Assembly: GCA_013122435.1 (NCBI GenBank)
Contig: WYDT01000009.1
Span: 62,001-126,000, forward strand
Direction: 5' to 3'
DNA from: Chloroflexi bacterium AL-N1
GTDB lineage: Bacteria > Chloroflexota > Chloroflexia > Chloroflexales > Roseiflexaceae
DNA length: 64,000 bases
Shown: piece by piece, positions 27,937 to 37,137 of the stretch
Position numbering within the stretch: the stretch's first letter is position 1
Layout: the number at the start of each line of letters is the position of its first letter
The notes under the pieces: model-generated
Told to the model about the DNA's origin: nothing
The model's input: only the letters and a program-made list of their open reading frames with translations
The model's database searches: none
Position numbers and translations under genes: made by a program

Positions 27937-27950
27937 TTCAGGTACCTGAA
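27937..27950. promoter_or_regulatory. Palindromic operator candidate
   Basis: TTCAGGTACCTGAA is a perfect 14-bp palindrome beginning one base after the -10 element, so a bound repressor would cover the predicted transcription start. The cognate regulator is not identifiable. Confidence 0.5.
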
Positions 27951-28223
27951 CCAAGCGTCAGCTTGACAGCAAATTGGTCACATGGTAAGATCATAGTGCC
28001 TCATAAAATTTTACAAAAATAAATAAGTAGCATAAGTAAGGGCTAAGATACATGTTTGAAGGCGTGTGTCTCATACTTAAGAACATTCAACGAGGATTGT
28101 TATCTCTGTCTAAATCAGAATATATTTTGCTGTGATGCACAGGCTCTCGTTTTTACATGTTAATGTTGTACAAAGAGCATGTGCATACTTTATATCTTGT
28201 AGTATAGAGTAGTTACACTACAC

Positions 28224-28237
28224 GAAAGGGGGTGAAT
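28224..28237 (+). promoter_or_regulatory. Shine-Dalgarno-like motif without start codon (cluster 1)
   Basis: GAAAGGGGGTGAAT lies ~110 nt before the SBP start codon, with no ATG at suitable spacing. Equivalent motifs occur before the other two SBP genes. Confidence 0.4.
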
Positions 28238-28344
28238 ACGCTTATTCTTTAGGAAAGTCGTAAGTACACAAAAATAGTTATGAAGCGGTAAAACGTTTGA
28301 GGGAACGCAAAAAGTAAGTTCAATAAAAAAGGAGACTTTTACAG

Positions 28345-30456
28345 ATGCTTCGTAAGCAATTAATGTCAGTTTTTGGCCCACTCCTTGTTGTCTGTTTGCT
28401 GATTGCCGCATGTGCACCTGCCGAAGAGACAGCACAAGATACGGAAGATCCTGCTGCTGAAGAAGCGGCTCCAGATACCGAAGCTACCCCCGCCCCAGAT
28501 GCTCCTCCAGAAGAGGGAACCGAAGAAGAAGCCGCACCAGAAGATAGCGAAGAAGCCGCGCCAGAAGGTTCTGAAGAAGGTGACAGTGCAGCCGATGCTG
28601 GTGGTACCTATCGTATCGGTATTTTTAGTGATTTAACCACATTGAATTATTGGAACTATCTTGGTCCTGACTCAACTGTGTGGAATGCATATTTCCAAAT
28701 TCCTCAACGTATTACTCTGGCGAATCTCTCAGATGTAGACTTCCAACTGTATCCATGGTCTATTGAAGAATTGCCTGCACGGCCTATGGAGCAAGAAGGT
28801 GAGTTTTGGGTAAGTGAACTAACCCTGCGTGAAGGTATTACATGGAGCGATGGCACGCCCTTTACTGCTAATGATGTAGCCTTTACCTTTAATACAGCGA
28901 TAGATCTTCGATTGCCTGGAAACTGGACATCCAACGTTGATCCGGAATTTTATGATCGTGTCGAAGCTGTTGATGATCGAACGGTGAAGTTTTATTTTAC
29001 TCAAGAACCGGGCCTGGCTGTTTTTGAATATGGTGGTTTGCAAACCGGTATTATGTCTGAAGCATACTGGAGTCCCATTGTGGAGGATGCTGTAGGTGAA
29101 GTAGGTGGTCTTGGTGAAGCACCTGCTGAAGATGCACCTGAGGAAGAACAGACGGCCTACCAGGAAAGTCTGACAGAAGCATTGAATGTGCTCTTCCAGC
29201 ACGAGCCAGATGGTGAGCCACTTGCTGGAGCCTTTACCTTTGGTCGATGGGAGACGGGTGCTTTTGCAGAGAATAGTGCTAACGAAACCTACTTTGAAAC
29301 GGGTGCTACAGAAACGCTTTTTGAAGATGGGTCCTTCCAACTAACTACAGCAGATGGTACCGAGTTTACTGTGGGCGAAGCTTCCAGTGCACCAAAGGCT
29401 GAATATACTGTAGGCCCTAATGCCTCCTCAGTTATCTATACACTGTACAGCGATCAGAATGCAGCCATTTTAGCGCTTCAGGATGGTGAGATTGATTTCA
29501 TGTTGAACTCACTGGGTCTCCAGCGTGGTCTTCAGCAACAACTTGAGGCTGCCGAGGGTGTTGAAGTCGTTGAGAACCAGACCAATGGTTTCCGCTATAT
29601 GTCCTTTAACACCCGGAAAGCCCCCATGAATGATGTGGCATTCCGTCAGGCTGTTGCCCTCCTGATTGACAAAGAGTTTGTGACCAACCAGGTCTTACAG
29701 GGTGCTGCCTTCCCATTCTACACCTTTGTGCCGGAAGGTAATGCATTCTGGTACTCTAATGATGTTCCTAAGTTAGGTCTGAATGAAGATGGTACACCAT
29801 TAACCCGTGAGGAACGTGTAGCTGAAGCTACCCGCATTCTTACTGACGCTGGTTATTCATGGGAAGGCGGTGCAATACCAGAGTATAATGCAGACAACGA
29901 TCAAGTTGATATCAGTGGTCCATTATTGCTACCAGATGGGACTCCAGTTCCAGAAATGAACTTGCTCGCTCCAGCAGCATCATATGATCCACTGCGCTCA
30001 ACATTTGCTACGTGGATTGAGCAGTATCTGACCGATTTCGGTATTCCAGTTACAGCTGAGTTGACTGGTTTCAACGTCATTGTTGAACGTGTGTTTGAAC
30101 AGCAAGACTTTGATATGTACATGTTGGGCTGGTCGTTGACTATCTTCCCCGATTATCTGCGAGATTTCTTCCATAGTGATCGGGCAGTTGTAGGTGATAA
30201 CAACGCGGGTGCCTATTCCAATCCTGAGTTTGATGAATTATCTGACCAGATTAAACTTTGTACTGATCTGGTAGAGTGTCAGGAAATATCGGTGCAGATT
30301 CAGCAGATCTTAGCTGAAGAAGTACCATACGTATTGCTTTTCGATACTGGTATTGTCGAGGCTTATCGAACTGATTCCCTTGAGTATCCTTACAAAGAGG
30401 CCCTAGGTGGTTTTCAGTTTCTTCAAGGTTTACCTGCCACTGTAGCCGTTAAATAA
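28345..30456 (+). CDS. ABC-importer substrate-binding lipoprotein (SBP family 5), cluster 1
   Basis: This is the extracellular binding protein of an Opp/Dpp-type importer. A signal peptide ends in the lipobox LIAAC (C23), followed by an acidic Pro/Glu/Ala linker to about residue 90 that holds the protein off the membrane. The SBP_bac_5 domain fills the rest (TWSDGTPFTANDVAFTF; YMSFNTRKAPMNDVAFRQAV). At 703 residues it is longer than most family members. GGAG lies 10 bases before the ATG. A strong stem-loop separates it from the permeases. Ligand unknown: peptides and oligosaccharides are both possible. Confidence 0.92.
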   Translation: MLRKQLMSVFGPLLVVCLLIAACAPAEETAQDTEDPAAEEAAPDTEATPAPDAPPEEGTEEEAAPEDSEEAAPEGSEEGDSAADAGGTYRIGIFSDLTTLNYWNYLGPDSTVWNAYFQIPQRITLANLSDVDFQLYPWSIEELPARPMEQEGEFWVSELTLREGITWSDGTPFTANDVAFTFNTAIDLRLPGNWTSNVDPEFYDRVEAVDDRTVKFYFTQEPGLAVFEYGGLQTGIMSEAYWSPIVEDAVGEVGGLGEAPAEDAPEEEQTAYQESLTEALNVLFQHEPDGEPLAGAFTFGRWETGAFAENSANETYFETGATETLFEDGSFQLTTADGTEFTVGEASSAPKAEYTVGPNASSVIYTLYSDQNAAILALQDGEIDFMLNSLGLQRGLQQQLEAAEGVEVVENQTNGFRYMSFNTRKAPMNDVAFRQAVALLIDKEFVTNQVLQGAAFPFYTFVPEGNAFWYSNDVPKLGLNEDGTPLTREERVAEATRILTDAGYSWEGGAIPEYNADNDQVDISGPLLLPDGTPVPEMNLLAPAASYDPLRSTFATWIEQYLTDFGIPVTAELTGFNVIVERVFEQQDFDMYMLGWSLTIFPDYLRDFFHSDRAVVGDNNAGAYSNPEFDELSDQIKLCTDLVECQEISVQIQQILAEEVPYVLLFDTGIVEAYRTDSLEYPYKEALGGFQFLQGLPATVAVK

Positions 30457-30473
30457 CGTAACACAGTGCCTTT

Positions 30474-30504
30474 TTGGAGGTAACGTCTATGACGTTACCT
30501 CCAA
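30474..30504 (+). other. Strong intercistronic stem-loop, cluster 1
   Basis: A perfect 14-bp stem (TTGGAGGTAACGTC / GACGTTACCTCCAA) with a 3-base loop between SBP and first permease. No U-tract follows. Likely protects the SBP mRNA 3' end or attenuates read-through. Confidence 0.8.
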
Positions 30505-30534
30505 TCACGGTATCATTTTCGAGGAGGCGTTGTT

Positions 30535-31692
30535 TTGCTTTCGTACATTCTTAAAAGATTATTTCAAATTGTTATTACTTTTTTTCTCTTTCTCTGTCTT
30601 TCTTATTTGTTAATGGAAGCAATGCCTGGTGATTTTGGCCAGGTTTTTCTGAATGATCCAAGTCTTACCCAAACACAGCGTGAAGCACTCCGTGTGGGGC
30701 TTGGTTTGGACCGCCCCCCCCATGAGCGGTTCCTGATTTATCTCCAGAACCTGGCTACGGGAGATATGGGAATTTCTTTTACCTACTATCCTCAGCCAGT
30801 CAGTTCTATCTTGCTTGAGCGTGCTCCGCGCACAATTATGTTATTTTTAACGGCAACCATCGTGTCTTTCTATGTGGGCTTCTTTGCGGGCAAAATGCTG
30901 GCCTGGCAACGTGGCCGTTCTGTTGAGTATGTGACAACCGTCGGTGGGGTGATGTTGTACACCGTGTTTACGCCCTGGTTTGCACTATTGATGATGTGGC
31001 TGTTTGCATCTAATCAGGGATTGGATCTTTTGCCACTTGGGAAGTTTATATCGCCTGAATTATGGCGCGATGCCCCGGTTTCCTCAAATGAGGTTTTTAA
31101 TCCCATGTTGATGACCATGATTATTGTGTCGACGGGGGTATTTGCAACCGTACTTGCTACACGGCGTCTGGCAGTCCAGCAACGCCGCCTTATTCAGTGG
31201 GGTGGGTTTGCCGCTTTGCTAGTAGGGGCAACTATCTATTGGATGTCGAGTGGTATTGGCGTATATGCACTGGATATTGCATATCATCTGATTCTACCGA
31301 TTCTGACACTCACCCTGATTAACTTCGCTGGTACGATGTTACTAACACGTAACAGCATGTTAGAGACTTTGCGTGAAGACTATATTACCACCGCACGTGC
31401 AAAGGGATTGTCTGATCAGGTTATTCGTGATAAGCATGCGGCACGTAATGCGCTATTGCCTGTGGTGACATCCTTTGTTTTTTCATTGGCTTTTGCATTC
31501 AGTGGCGGTATTATCACTGAAAATGTGTTTTCCTGGCCAGGGATGGGGGCAGCGTTCCTCGAGGCAGCTCAAACACAGGATATACCTTTAGTTATGGGAA
31601 CCCTGGTGTTTATTGGTATGTTAGCAATGCTTGCACATTTAGCTGCAGACATTCTGTACGCCTTTTTAGATCCGCGCATTCGTTATGCATAG
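30535..31692 (+). CDS. ABC-importer permease (DppB/OppB type), cluster 1
   Basis: The first membrane subunit of the cluster 1 importer has an N-terminal helix typical of OppB (YILKRLFQIVITFFLFLCLSY with MEAMPGDF) and about six to seven helices. The EAA loop that contacts the ATPase is YITTARAKGLSDQVIRDKHA. It is 385 residues, with two extra helices in the middle (AVQQRRLIQWGGFAALLVGA) compared with the other clusters. It starts at TTG 30535, with GAGGAGG seven bases before it. It is 9 bp before the second permease. Confidence 0.9.
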   Translation: MLSYILKRLFQIVITFFLFLCLSYLLMEAMPGDFGQVFLNDPSLTQTQREALRVGLGLDRPPHERFLIYLQNLATGDMGISFTYYPQPVSSILLERAPRTIMLFLTATIVSFYVGFFAGKMLAWQRGRSVEYVTTVGGVMLYTVFTPWFALLMMWLFASNQGLDLLPLGKFISPELWRDAPVSSNEVFNPMLMTMIIVSTGVFATVLATRRLAVQQRRLIQWGGFAALLVGATIYWMSSGIGVYALDIAYHLILPILTLTLINFAGTMLLTRNSMLETLREDYITTARAKGLSDQVIRDKHAARNALLPVVTSFVFSLAFAFSGGIITENVFSWPGMGAAFLEAAQTQDIPLVMGTLVFIGMLAMLAHLAADILYAFLDPRIRYA

Positions 31693-31701
31693 GAGAAACC
31701 C

Positions 31702-32709
31702 GTGGAGACTCAAGATAGTCGTAATCCAGCTGTATCAGTACAAAATGAAACAGGGGTAGGAGTACTTGACGAAGAACGGAGAAAGTTGCATGAGCAACCA
31801 CTTTGGAAAGTTCGTGTCCAATTGTCTCTCAAGTCGCTCCATGCAAACTGGCGCCTCTTTGCCGAAAACAAAATTGGCTTGTTTGGCCTGTGCATTATTG
31901 TCTTTTTTGCACTCTTTGCCCTTGCACATCCTATTATGATGACCTATGTGTGGGATCCAGCTATCTACCATCCTATACGTGGGTTTGATGCCATGGTTGC
32001 ACCGCACCCGGCACCACCATCGGAGCGTCACTGGCTCGGGACCGATCCAATGGGGCGTGATATCCTCAGTCAGTTGATGTATAGCACCAGAGCTGCCTTT
32101 ATTCTGGGCGCTGTAGCAGCATTTGTCACTGTGACTATTGGGACAACCATTGGAGCGGTATCAGCCTACTTTGGGGGATGGGTTGATACAATCTTCATGC
32201 GCTTTGCCGATATTATTATTACTTTGCCGACTATTGTCCTGCTCATTGTATTAAGTGCCTTGTTTGATATGGATCTCTTCTCATTGGCCATCGTACTGGG
32301 AATTGTCTTTGGTTTTGGTGGAACGACGATTGTGTTGAAATCACAGGCCCTTACGATCAAAGTTCGCACATATGTTGAGGCAGCGCGTGTAGCAGGTGGG
32401 AGTACATGGCATATTATTTTTCGCCATATTGTTCCAAACTTGTTGCCCCTTTCCTTCCTCTATATGATGTTTACGGTGACAGATGCCATCTTCACTGAGT
32501 CAGCACTGTCTTTCTTTGGGTTGATTAGTGTAGGCATGTCCTGGGGCCTGATGATTAATACGGCCTCTGTCAGTGGCTATCTGCTGAATTTTGAGACATG
32601 GTGGTTGATGTTCCCCACTGGTCTTTCGATTACATTGCTCTGTGCTGCGTTTTATTTAGTGGGACGTGCTCTTGACGAAGTGGTAAATCCACGTTTGCGT
32701 AAGCGATAA
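31702..32709 (+). CDS. ABC-importer permease (DppC/OppC type), cluster 1
   Basis: The second membrane subunit (335 residues) has the OppC-type cytoplasmic N-terminus and first helix (NKIGLFGLCIIVFFALFALA), the GTDPMGRDILSQLMYSTR motif and the EAA loop YVEAARVAGGSTWHIIFRH. It should pair with the DppB-type subunit to form the channel. GTG start, with AGGAG six bases upstream. Confidence 0.9.
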   Translation: METQDSRNPAVSVQNETGVGVLDEERRKLHEQPLWKVRVQLSLKSLHANWRLFAENKIGLFGLCIIVFFALFALAHPIMMTYVWDPAIYHPIRGFDAMVAPHPAPPSERHWLGTDPMGRDILSQLMYSTRAAFILGAVAAFVTVTIGTTIGAVSAYFGGWVDTIFMRFADIIITLPTIVLLIVLSALFDMDLFSLAIVLGIVFGFGGTTIVLKSQALTIKVRTYVEAARVAGGSTWHIIFRHIVPNLLPLSFLYMMFTVTDAIFTESALSFFGLISVGMSWGLMINTASVSGYLLNFETWWLMFPTGLSITLLCAAFYLVGRALDEVVNPRLRKR

Positions 32710-32771
32710 CGTACTAAATGGCATTCTACAGACACATCTCAGGTGTGTTTGTTTGATAGTGGAGTAAAATT

Positions 32772-33755
32772 GTGGCAGAACCGATTCTAAAAGTTGAAAA
32801 TCTTACTATGCATTACTCGACTCGTGCTGGCCCTGTCTATGCCATAGATAATGTCAGCTTTGAGTTGGCCGAAGGGGAGTCGATGGGGTTGGTGGGGGAA
32901 TCTGGGTGTGGAAAAACCTCTATTGCAAGCAGTCTCCTCAAATTATTACCCGATAATGCCGAAATAAAAGCAGGTCATATCTATTTCAACGGCGTCGATC
33001 TGGTTCCACTGACTGAGGTTGAAGTGCGCCAGTATCGTTGGCGCAATATCTCGATGGTGTTTCAGGCGGCGATGAATTCGCTCAACCCGGTTTACAAAGT
33101 AGGAGATCAGATTTATGAGGCTATGGAGACTCATCTTGGTGTCCACTCCTACCAACAGGCCCGCGAACGTATTACCCAATTGTTTGAGATGGTTGGCCTT
33201 GACCCTAAGATGATGGATCGCTATCCCCACGAATATAGCGGCGGTATGCGTCAGCGGGCCGTCATTGCCATGGCATTGTCCTGCAACCCTGATCTGGTCA
33301 TTGCTGATGAACCAACTACTGCATTGGATGTCATTGTTCAGGATGCTTTGATTCAGGAGTTGAAAATCCTGCAAGAGCAAATTGGGATGACCATGATCTA
33401 TATCTCACATGACATCGCGGTGATTGCAGAAGTCAGTGATAAGATTGGTATTATGTATGCGGGCCAACTGGTCGAGATGGGAAGTTCTGAAGCCATTTTT
33501 CACGAACCAGTCCACCATTATACGGCAGCACTTATGTCTGCTTTTCCAAGTGTGACGGGACCAAAACGTGAGCTGAATACCCTTGGAGGTGAACCACCAA
33601 ATCTGCTTGATCCACCAAGTGGATGTCGGTTTCATCCCCGTTGCCCGGCTGCCACCGAGATTTGTCGTACACAGGTCCCACCATTTACAGAACATGGCGA
33701 TGGCCATTATGCCGCCTGCTGGCACCCTGTAGCGAGGTTTGACAATGGCGAGTAA
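32772..33755 (+). CDS. ABC-importer ATPase (DppD/OppD type), cluster 1
   Basis: The 327-residue nucleotide-binding subunit has Walker A GESGCGKTS (42-50), signature YSGGMRQR, Walker [13 protein letters not shown] and H-loop ISHDIAV. The C-terminal oligopeptide-transporter extension carries the conserved cysteines (GCRFHPRCPAATEIC, AACW). GTG start with GGAG upstream. It overlaps the next ATPase gene by 11 bp, giving coupled translation of the D/F pair. Confidence 0.92.
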   Translation: MAEPILKVENLTMHYSTRAGPVYAIDNVSFELAEGESMGLVGESGCGKTSIASSLLKLLPDNAEIKAGHIYFNGVDLVPLTEVEVRQYRWRNISMVFQAAMNSLNPVYKVGDQIYEAMETHLGVHSYQQARERITQLFEMVGLDPKMMDRYPHEYSGGMRQRAVIAMALSCNPDLVIADEPTTALDVIVQDALIQELKILQEQIGMTMIYISHDIAVIAEVSDKIGIMYAGQLVEMGSSEAIFHEPVHHYTAALMSAFPSVTGPKRELNTLGGEPPNLLDPPSGCRFHPRCPAATEICRTQVPPFTEHGDGHYAACWHPVARFDNGE

Positions 33756-34602
33756 TCAACCACTTATCAAAGTATCTGGATTGAGTAAACATTTTCCCCT
33801 TACCCAGGGTTTGTTGCGTCGTACAACATCTTTTGTACACGCGGTTGATGGCATTGATTTTGAGATTGAACGGGGTCAGAGTCTTGCGCTAGTGGGCGAG
33901 TCTGGCTCAGGAAAAACGACAACTGGGAAAATGTTGGTCCGTCTATTAGACCCAACCGATGGCCATATACAACTCAATTTGAATGACACTTCCGTCGATG
34001 TTGCAACGCTCAAAGGTCGTTCCCTTAAGGCCTTTCGCCGTAATGTCCAGATGATTTTTCAAGATCCCTATGAGTCATTAAATCCACGACGGACCATCTT
34101 TGATACTGTTGCTGAACCGCTGCAAGTGCAGGGCATTGGTAATGTGCTTGAGCGTGAAGAGCGGGTTGCAGAGATTCTGGCGTTGGTCGGGTTGTCACCG
34201 CCTACATCCTACATGTTTCGTTTCCCACATGAGCTGTCAGGGGGGCAACGCCAACGTATTGCCATTGCGCGTGCTCTGGTGATAGAACCGGATTTTGTGG
34301 TAGCTGACGAACCAACCTCGATGCTTGATGTGTCGATTCGTACGGGTATTATGAAACTTATGCAGGATCTGGCAGATCGATTAGGTGTAACGTATCTGTA
34401 TATTACCCACGATCTGGCAGTAGCACGCTATATGGCTTCGCACATTGCGGTGATGTATAAAGGTAAGATTGTGGAGATGGGTGAGATGGAACGGGTACTG
34501 CATAACCCAGAACACAATTACACCAAAGAGCTATTGGCAGCCGTTCCTGTTCCTGATCCGCGACATAAGCGAGAGCATGCCCGTTTCAAAAGCCGTGCAT
34601 AA
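33745..34602 (+). CDS. ABC-importer ATPase (DppF/OppF type), cluster 1
   Basis: The second nucleotide-binding subunit (285 residues) has Walker A GESGSGKTT, signature LSGGQRQR, Walker B FVVADEPTSMLD and H-loop ITHDLAV. It starts at ATG 33745 with GAGG seven bases upstream, inside the preceding gene. The C-terminal cysteine extension of OppD/F proteins is missing: the protein ends soon after VPVPDPRHKREHA. It completes a full SBP-B-C-D-F importer. Confidence 0.9.
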   Translation: MASNQPLIKVSGLSKHFPLTQGLLRRTTSFVHAVDGIDFEIERGQSLALVGESGSGKTTTGKMLVRLLDPTDGHIQLNLNDTSVDVATLKGRSLKAFRRNVQMIFQDPYESLNPRRTIFDTVAEPLQVQGIGNVLEREERVAEILALVGLSPPTSYMFRFPHELSGGQRQRIAIARALVIEPDFVVADEPTSMLDVSIRTGIMKLMQDLADRLGVTYLYITHDLAVARYMASHIAVMYKGKIVEMGEMERVLHNPEHNYTKELLAAVPVPDPRHKREHARFKSRA

Positions 34603-34709
34603 GTGTATATATATGGCACTGAACCATGTCTGTTTTCATGAACCCTGTAGGACTTTATGGGCGTACTTTGATATACAGGAAAATCTGTTCTTTAGTATGA
34701 AACCAGTCA

Positions 34710-34738
34710 TTGAACCAAATAAGCATTCATTGTGTAAT
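34710..34738 (+). promoter_or_regulatory. Possible promoter of importer cluster 2
   Basis: TTGAAC, 17 bp, TGTAAT, in the 560-bp gap between clusters 1 and 2. A 12-bp perfect palindrome, AACGATATCGTT, follows at 34778-34789 and could be an operator. Confidence 0.4.
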
Positions 34739-34826
34739 ACAATATAAAGGTTTATCGATTTCTCCTATTAAACGTATAACGATATCGTTCTAACAGATAT
34801 CTAGCAAGATTGTAGCAATAACCATA

Positions 34827-35060
34827 ATGGGTTATGATCATCATCAGAAAGATATTGTAGACGAGCTCTTTGTCAATGAATTGACCCGACTGACCTACGA
34901 GGAAGTATGTGCTCAGTCATTGTGGAGTCGCATTCTGCGTCGTCTTACACGAGATGATACTTTCAGTAATCAATATATAGGTGATATCAGCTATTCGTAT
35001 AGATTCGTGCCATCATTTGAAGGCATGATGAGTGTGCATTTACGCTGGTGTCGCTGGTAG
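34827..35060 (+). CDS. Possible small protein before importer cluster 2
   Basis: A 77-codon frame whose first half reads like real protein (KDIVDELFVNELTRLTYEEVC, LWSRILRRLTRDD) but whose second half does not. There is no ribosome site before the ATG. It may be a small gene, a remnant or chance. Nothing recognised. Confidence 0.28.
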   Translation: MGYDHHQKDIVDELFVNELTRLTYEEVCAQSLWSRILRRLTRDDTFSNQYIGDISYSYRFVPSFEGMMSVHLRWCRW

Positions 35061-35071
35061 TTTAGAATATA

Positions 35072-35084
35072 GAAAGGAGGTTAT
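35072..35084 (+). promoter_or_regulatory. Shine-Dalgarno-like motif without start codon (cluster 2)
   Basis: GAAAGGAGGTTAT contains a perfect complement to the 16S 3' end (AAAGGAGGT) but no start codon at normal spacing. It lies about 85 nt before the SBP ATG. Confidence 0.45.
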
Positions 35085-35119
35085 CTAGACCATAACGGTA
35101 TATTGTAGGTAAGTATTGA

Positions 35120-35170
35120 ATGTCATTTTATCTCCTGAAATCAGGTTATTCTTGGAGACATGCTTTATGA
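35120..35170 (+). CDS. Possible 16-residue leader peptide overlapping the SBP start
   Basis: ATG 35120 opens a 16-codon frame (MSFYLLKSGYSWRHAL) whose TGA overlaps the SBP start as ATGA. A weak AGGTAAG precedes it. The arrangement would allow translational coupling. Composition alone cannot prove translation. Confidence 0.3.
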   Translation: MSFYLLKSGYSWRHAL

Positions 35171-37002
35171 AGATGCCAAATTCACGTAACAGTTTAGCGA
35201 TTTTCTTGCTGTTTGCTTTGCTCATTCCTATTCTGGCTGCTTGTGGTGGTGGCCAACCTGCTGCATCACCAGAAGAAGAAGCACCCGCAGTAGAAGAAGA
35301 AGCACCCGCCGAAGAGGGCGCGACTGAAGAAGGTGAGGAAGCCCCGACGGAGGGTGAAGAGCCTGCTGAGGAAGCTACCACAGAAGGTGAAGAGGAAGCT
35401 GAGGAGCCTGCTGAAGAGGGCGCAGCCGAGGGAAGTGGTGATAATATTCTGCGGATACATCAGGCTCAATATCCTGACGTTTTTGATCCACAGAAGAGTT
35501 CATTTTCCAATGAGATTGTTATTCTCGCAATGAACTATGAAGGACTAACAAAACTTAACGAGAATCTTGAGGCTGTTCCTGCGGCAGCCGAGAGCTGGGA
35601 GTTCAATGAAGATGCAACTGAAATTACCTTCAAAATCCGCGAAGGTCTGACTTACAGTGATGGCTCACCAATCACGGCAGAGAATTTCCGCTATGCTATG
35701 GAGCGCAACTGTGATCCAAACACGGCTGGTGAGTATCAGTCTATTCTCTTTGATGTAGCTGGCTGTGAGGCGTTTGCTACGACATTAGTAACCGATACTG
35801 CGGGTCTTGAAGAAACACGGGCAGCGCTTGATGTCGAGGCTGTTGATGATCAAACGCTGCGCGTTGGTTTGGCTGCCCCAGCCCCATATTTTCCGTACAT
35901 TGCAGGATTGTGGGTGACTTTCCCTGCCAAGCAAGATCTCATCGAAGCTGGTGGTGAGACATGGTGGCAGGATGTAGCAAATCATGTTGGTAATGGTCCC
36001 TTCCAGATTACCCGTATCGAAGAGGATCAGTTGATTGAGTTTAAAGCGAACGAGAATTACTGGGGTGGTGCTCCACAGATCGCTGGATTAGAATACATCT
36101 ATCAGGGCGATAGTTCAGTTGCGCTGGAAGCGTACCGTAGTGGTCAAATTGATATCATGTCCCCAGATCCATCGCAGTTGCCCTCAATTGAGTCCGATGC
36201 TGAACTTAGCGAAGAACTGCTTGTGTATCCTGGTGCATCAACGTTTAACTTGAGCTTTAATCTGACGCTTGAACCATTTAGCGATCAGAAGGTGCGTGAG
36301 GCATTCTCTTATGCATTTGACCGAGAAACTTATTGTGAAGTGATTCGTAATGGAGACTGTACACCAACGTTGAGTTGGATTCCTGAAGGTGTTCCTGGCG
36401 CGATTGAAACAGATCAATTTGGTTATGATCCCGACGCAGCGCTACAAGCCCTTTCTGAGTCGACTTATGGCGGACCAGAAGGTTTGCCCGAAATCAAGTT
36501 AACCTACAATAGCGATGATCCAGCAACACAGCCACGTGTAGAATGGATTGCTGGGCAATTCCGTGAAGTTTTTGGAATTGAAGTAACCTTAGATCCTGTT
36601 GAGGGTAAAACCCTCGTGGCGCTCCGCAAAGACCCCACAACTTTCCCGCAGATGCTGGCCTTTGGTGGGTGGATTCAGGACTATCCTGACCCACAGAATT
36701 GGTTAAGTGTCTTCTGGACCTGCGACTCCACCTTTGCACAGCGCGTTGCATACTGCAACGAAGAGTTTGATGCATTGATTGAGCAAGCCGATACATCGAC
36801 TGATCAAGAGGAGCGTATTCAACTCTATGAACAGGCTGGTGAGATTCTGATTGCCGATGTACCAGGTCCTTTTGCCTATAATCTATCAAATATCTTCCTG
36901 GTGGACCCTCGTGTACAAAACTATGTCGGTACTGCTGCCGACTCTCCATCAGGCTGGCCAGGGCAGTGGGCTTCACCACTGACCATCACGGTTGAAGAGT
37001 AG
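35167..37002 (+). CDS. ABC-importer substrate-binding lipoprotein (SBP family 5), cluster 2
   Basis: Start at ATG 35167 (GGAG nine bases upstream) gives a proper lipoprotein signal: a hydrophobic stretch and lipobox ILAAC with C26. An acidic Glu/Ala/Thr linker of ~60 residues follows, then the SBP_bac_5 fold (LTYSDGSPITAENFRYAMER; KVREAFSYAFDRETYCEVI). Length is 611 residues. It is close to the cluster 3 SBP (shared PILAACGGG, linker style and body motifs), suggesting duplication. Ligand unknown. Confidence 0.92.
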   Translation: MKMPNSRNSLAIFLLFALLIPILAACGGGQPAASPEEEAPAVEEEAPAEEGATEEGEEAPTEGEEPAEEATTEGEEEAEEPAEEGAAEGSGDNILRIHQAQYPDVFDPQKSSFSNEIVILAMNYEGLTKLNENLEAVPAAAESWEFNEDATEITFKIREGLTYSDGSPITAENFRYAMERNCDPNTAGEYQSILFDVAGCEAFATTLVTDTAGLEETRAALDVEAVDDQTLRVGLAAPAPYFPYIAGLWVTFPAKQDLIEAGGETWWQDVANHVGNGPFQITRIEEDQLIEFKANENYWGGAPQIAGLEYIYQGDSSVALEAYRSGQIDIMSPDPSQLPSIESDAELSEELLVYPGASTFNLSFNLTLEPFSDQKVREAFSYAFDRETYCEVIRNGDCTPTLSWIPEGVPGAIETDQFGYDPDAALQALSESTYGGPEGLPEIKLTYNSDDPATQPRVEWIAGQFREVFGIEVTLDPVEGKTLVALRKDPTTFPQMLAFGGWIQDYPDPQNWLSVFWTCDSTFAQRVAYCNEEFDALIEQADTSTDQEERIQLYEQAGEILIADVPGPFAYNLSNIFLVDPRVQNYVGTAADSPSGWPGQWASPLTITVEE

Positions 37003-37026
37003 TTTTTAGTATTTGAGCGATATGGC

Positions 37027-37067
37027 GGTTTCGCATCTACTACTATTGATTCGGTAGATGCGAAACC
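37027..37067 (+). other. Strong intercistronic stem-loop, cluster 2
   Basis: A perfect 14-bp stem (GGTTTCGCATCTAC / GTAGATGCGAAACC) with a 13-base loop, 24 bp after the SBP stop. No U-tract follows, so partial termination or mRNA stabilisation is likely. Confidence 0.8.
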
Positions 37068-37137
37068 CGTATATTCCAGTATTGTAGGTTGTAATTACGC
37101 ACGTTATGCAACCAGAAAACTTACCACTGAGGCGCAT

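Larger units (their letters stand above)
27611..28344 (+). other. Long AT-rich leader/control region of importer cluster 1
   Basis: These ~730 bp contain no credible gene. They hold an extended -10 promoter (27928-27936), a perfect 14-bp palindrome directly after it, a short inverted repeat (CAAGC/GCTTG near 27955) and a Shine-Dalgarno-like motif at 28224. TTGTAC at 28166 with an AT-rich -10 about 17-18 bp later may be a second, closer promoter. Confidence 0.55.

Noticed and set aside
32730..32755. Hairpin between the cluster 1 permease and ATPase genes as a terminator
   Set aside because: The stem is short with wobble pairs and lies inside an operon whose genes must be co-expressed; evidence is too weak.
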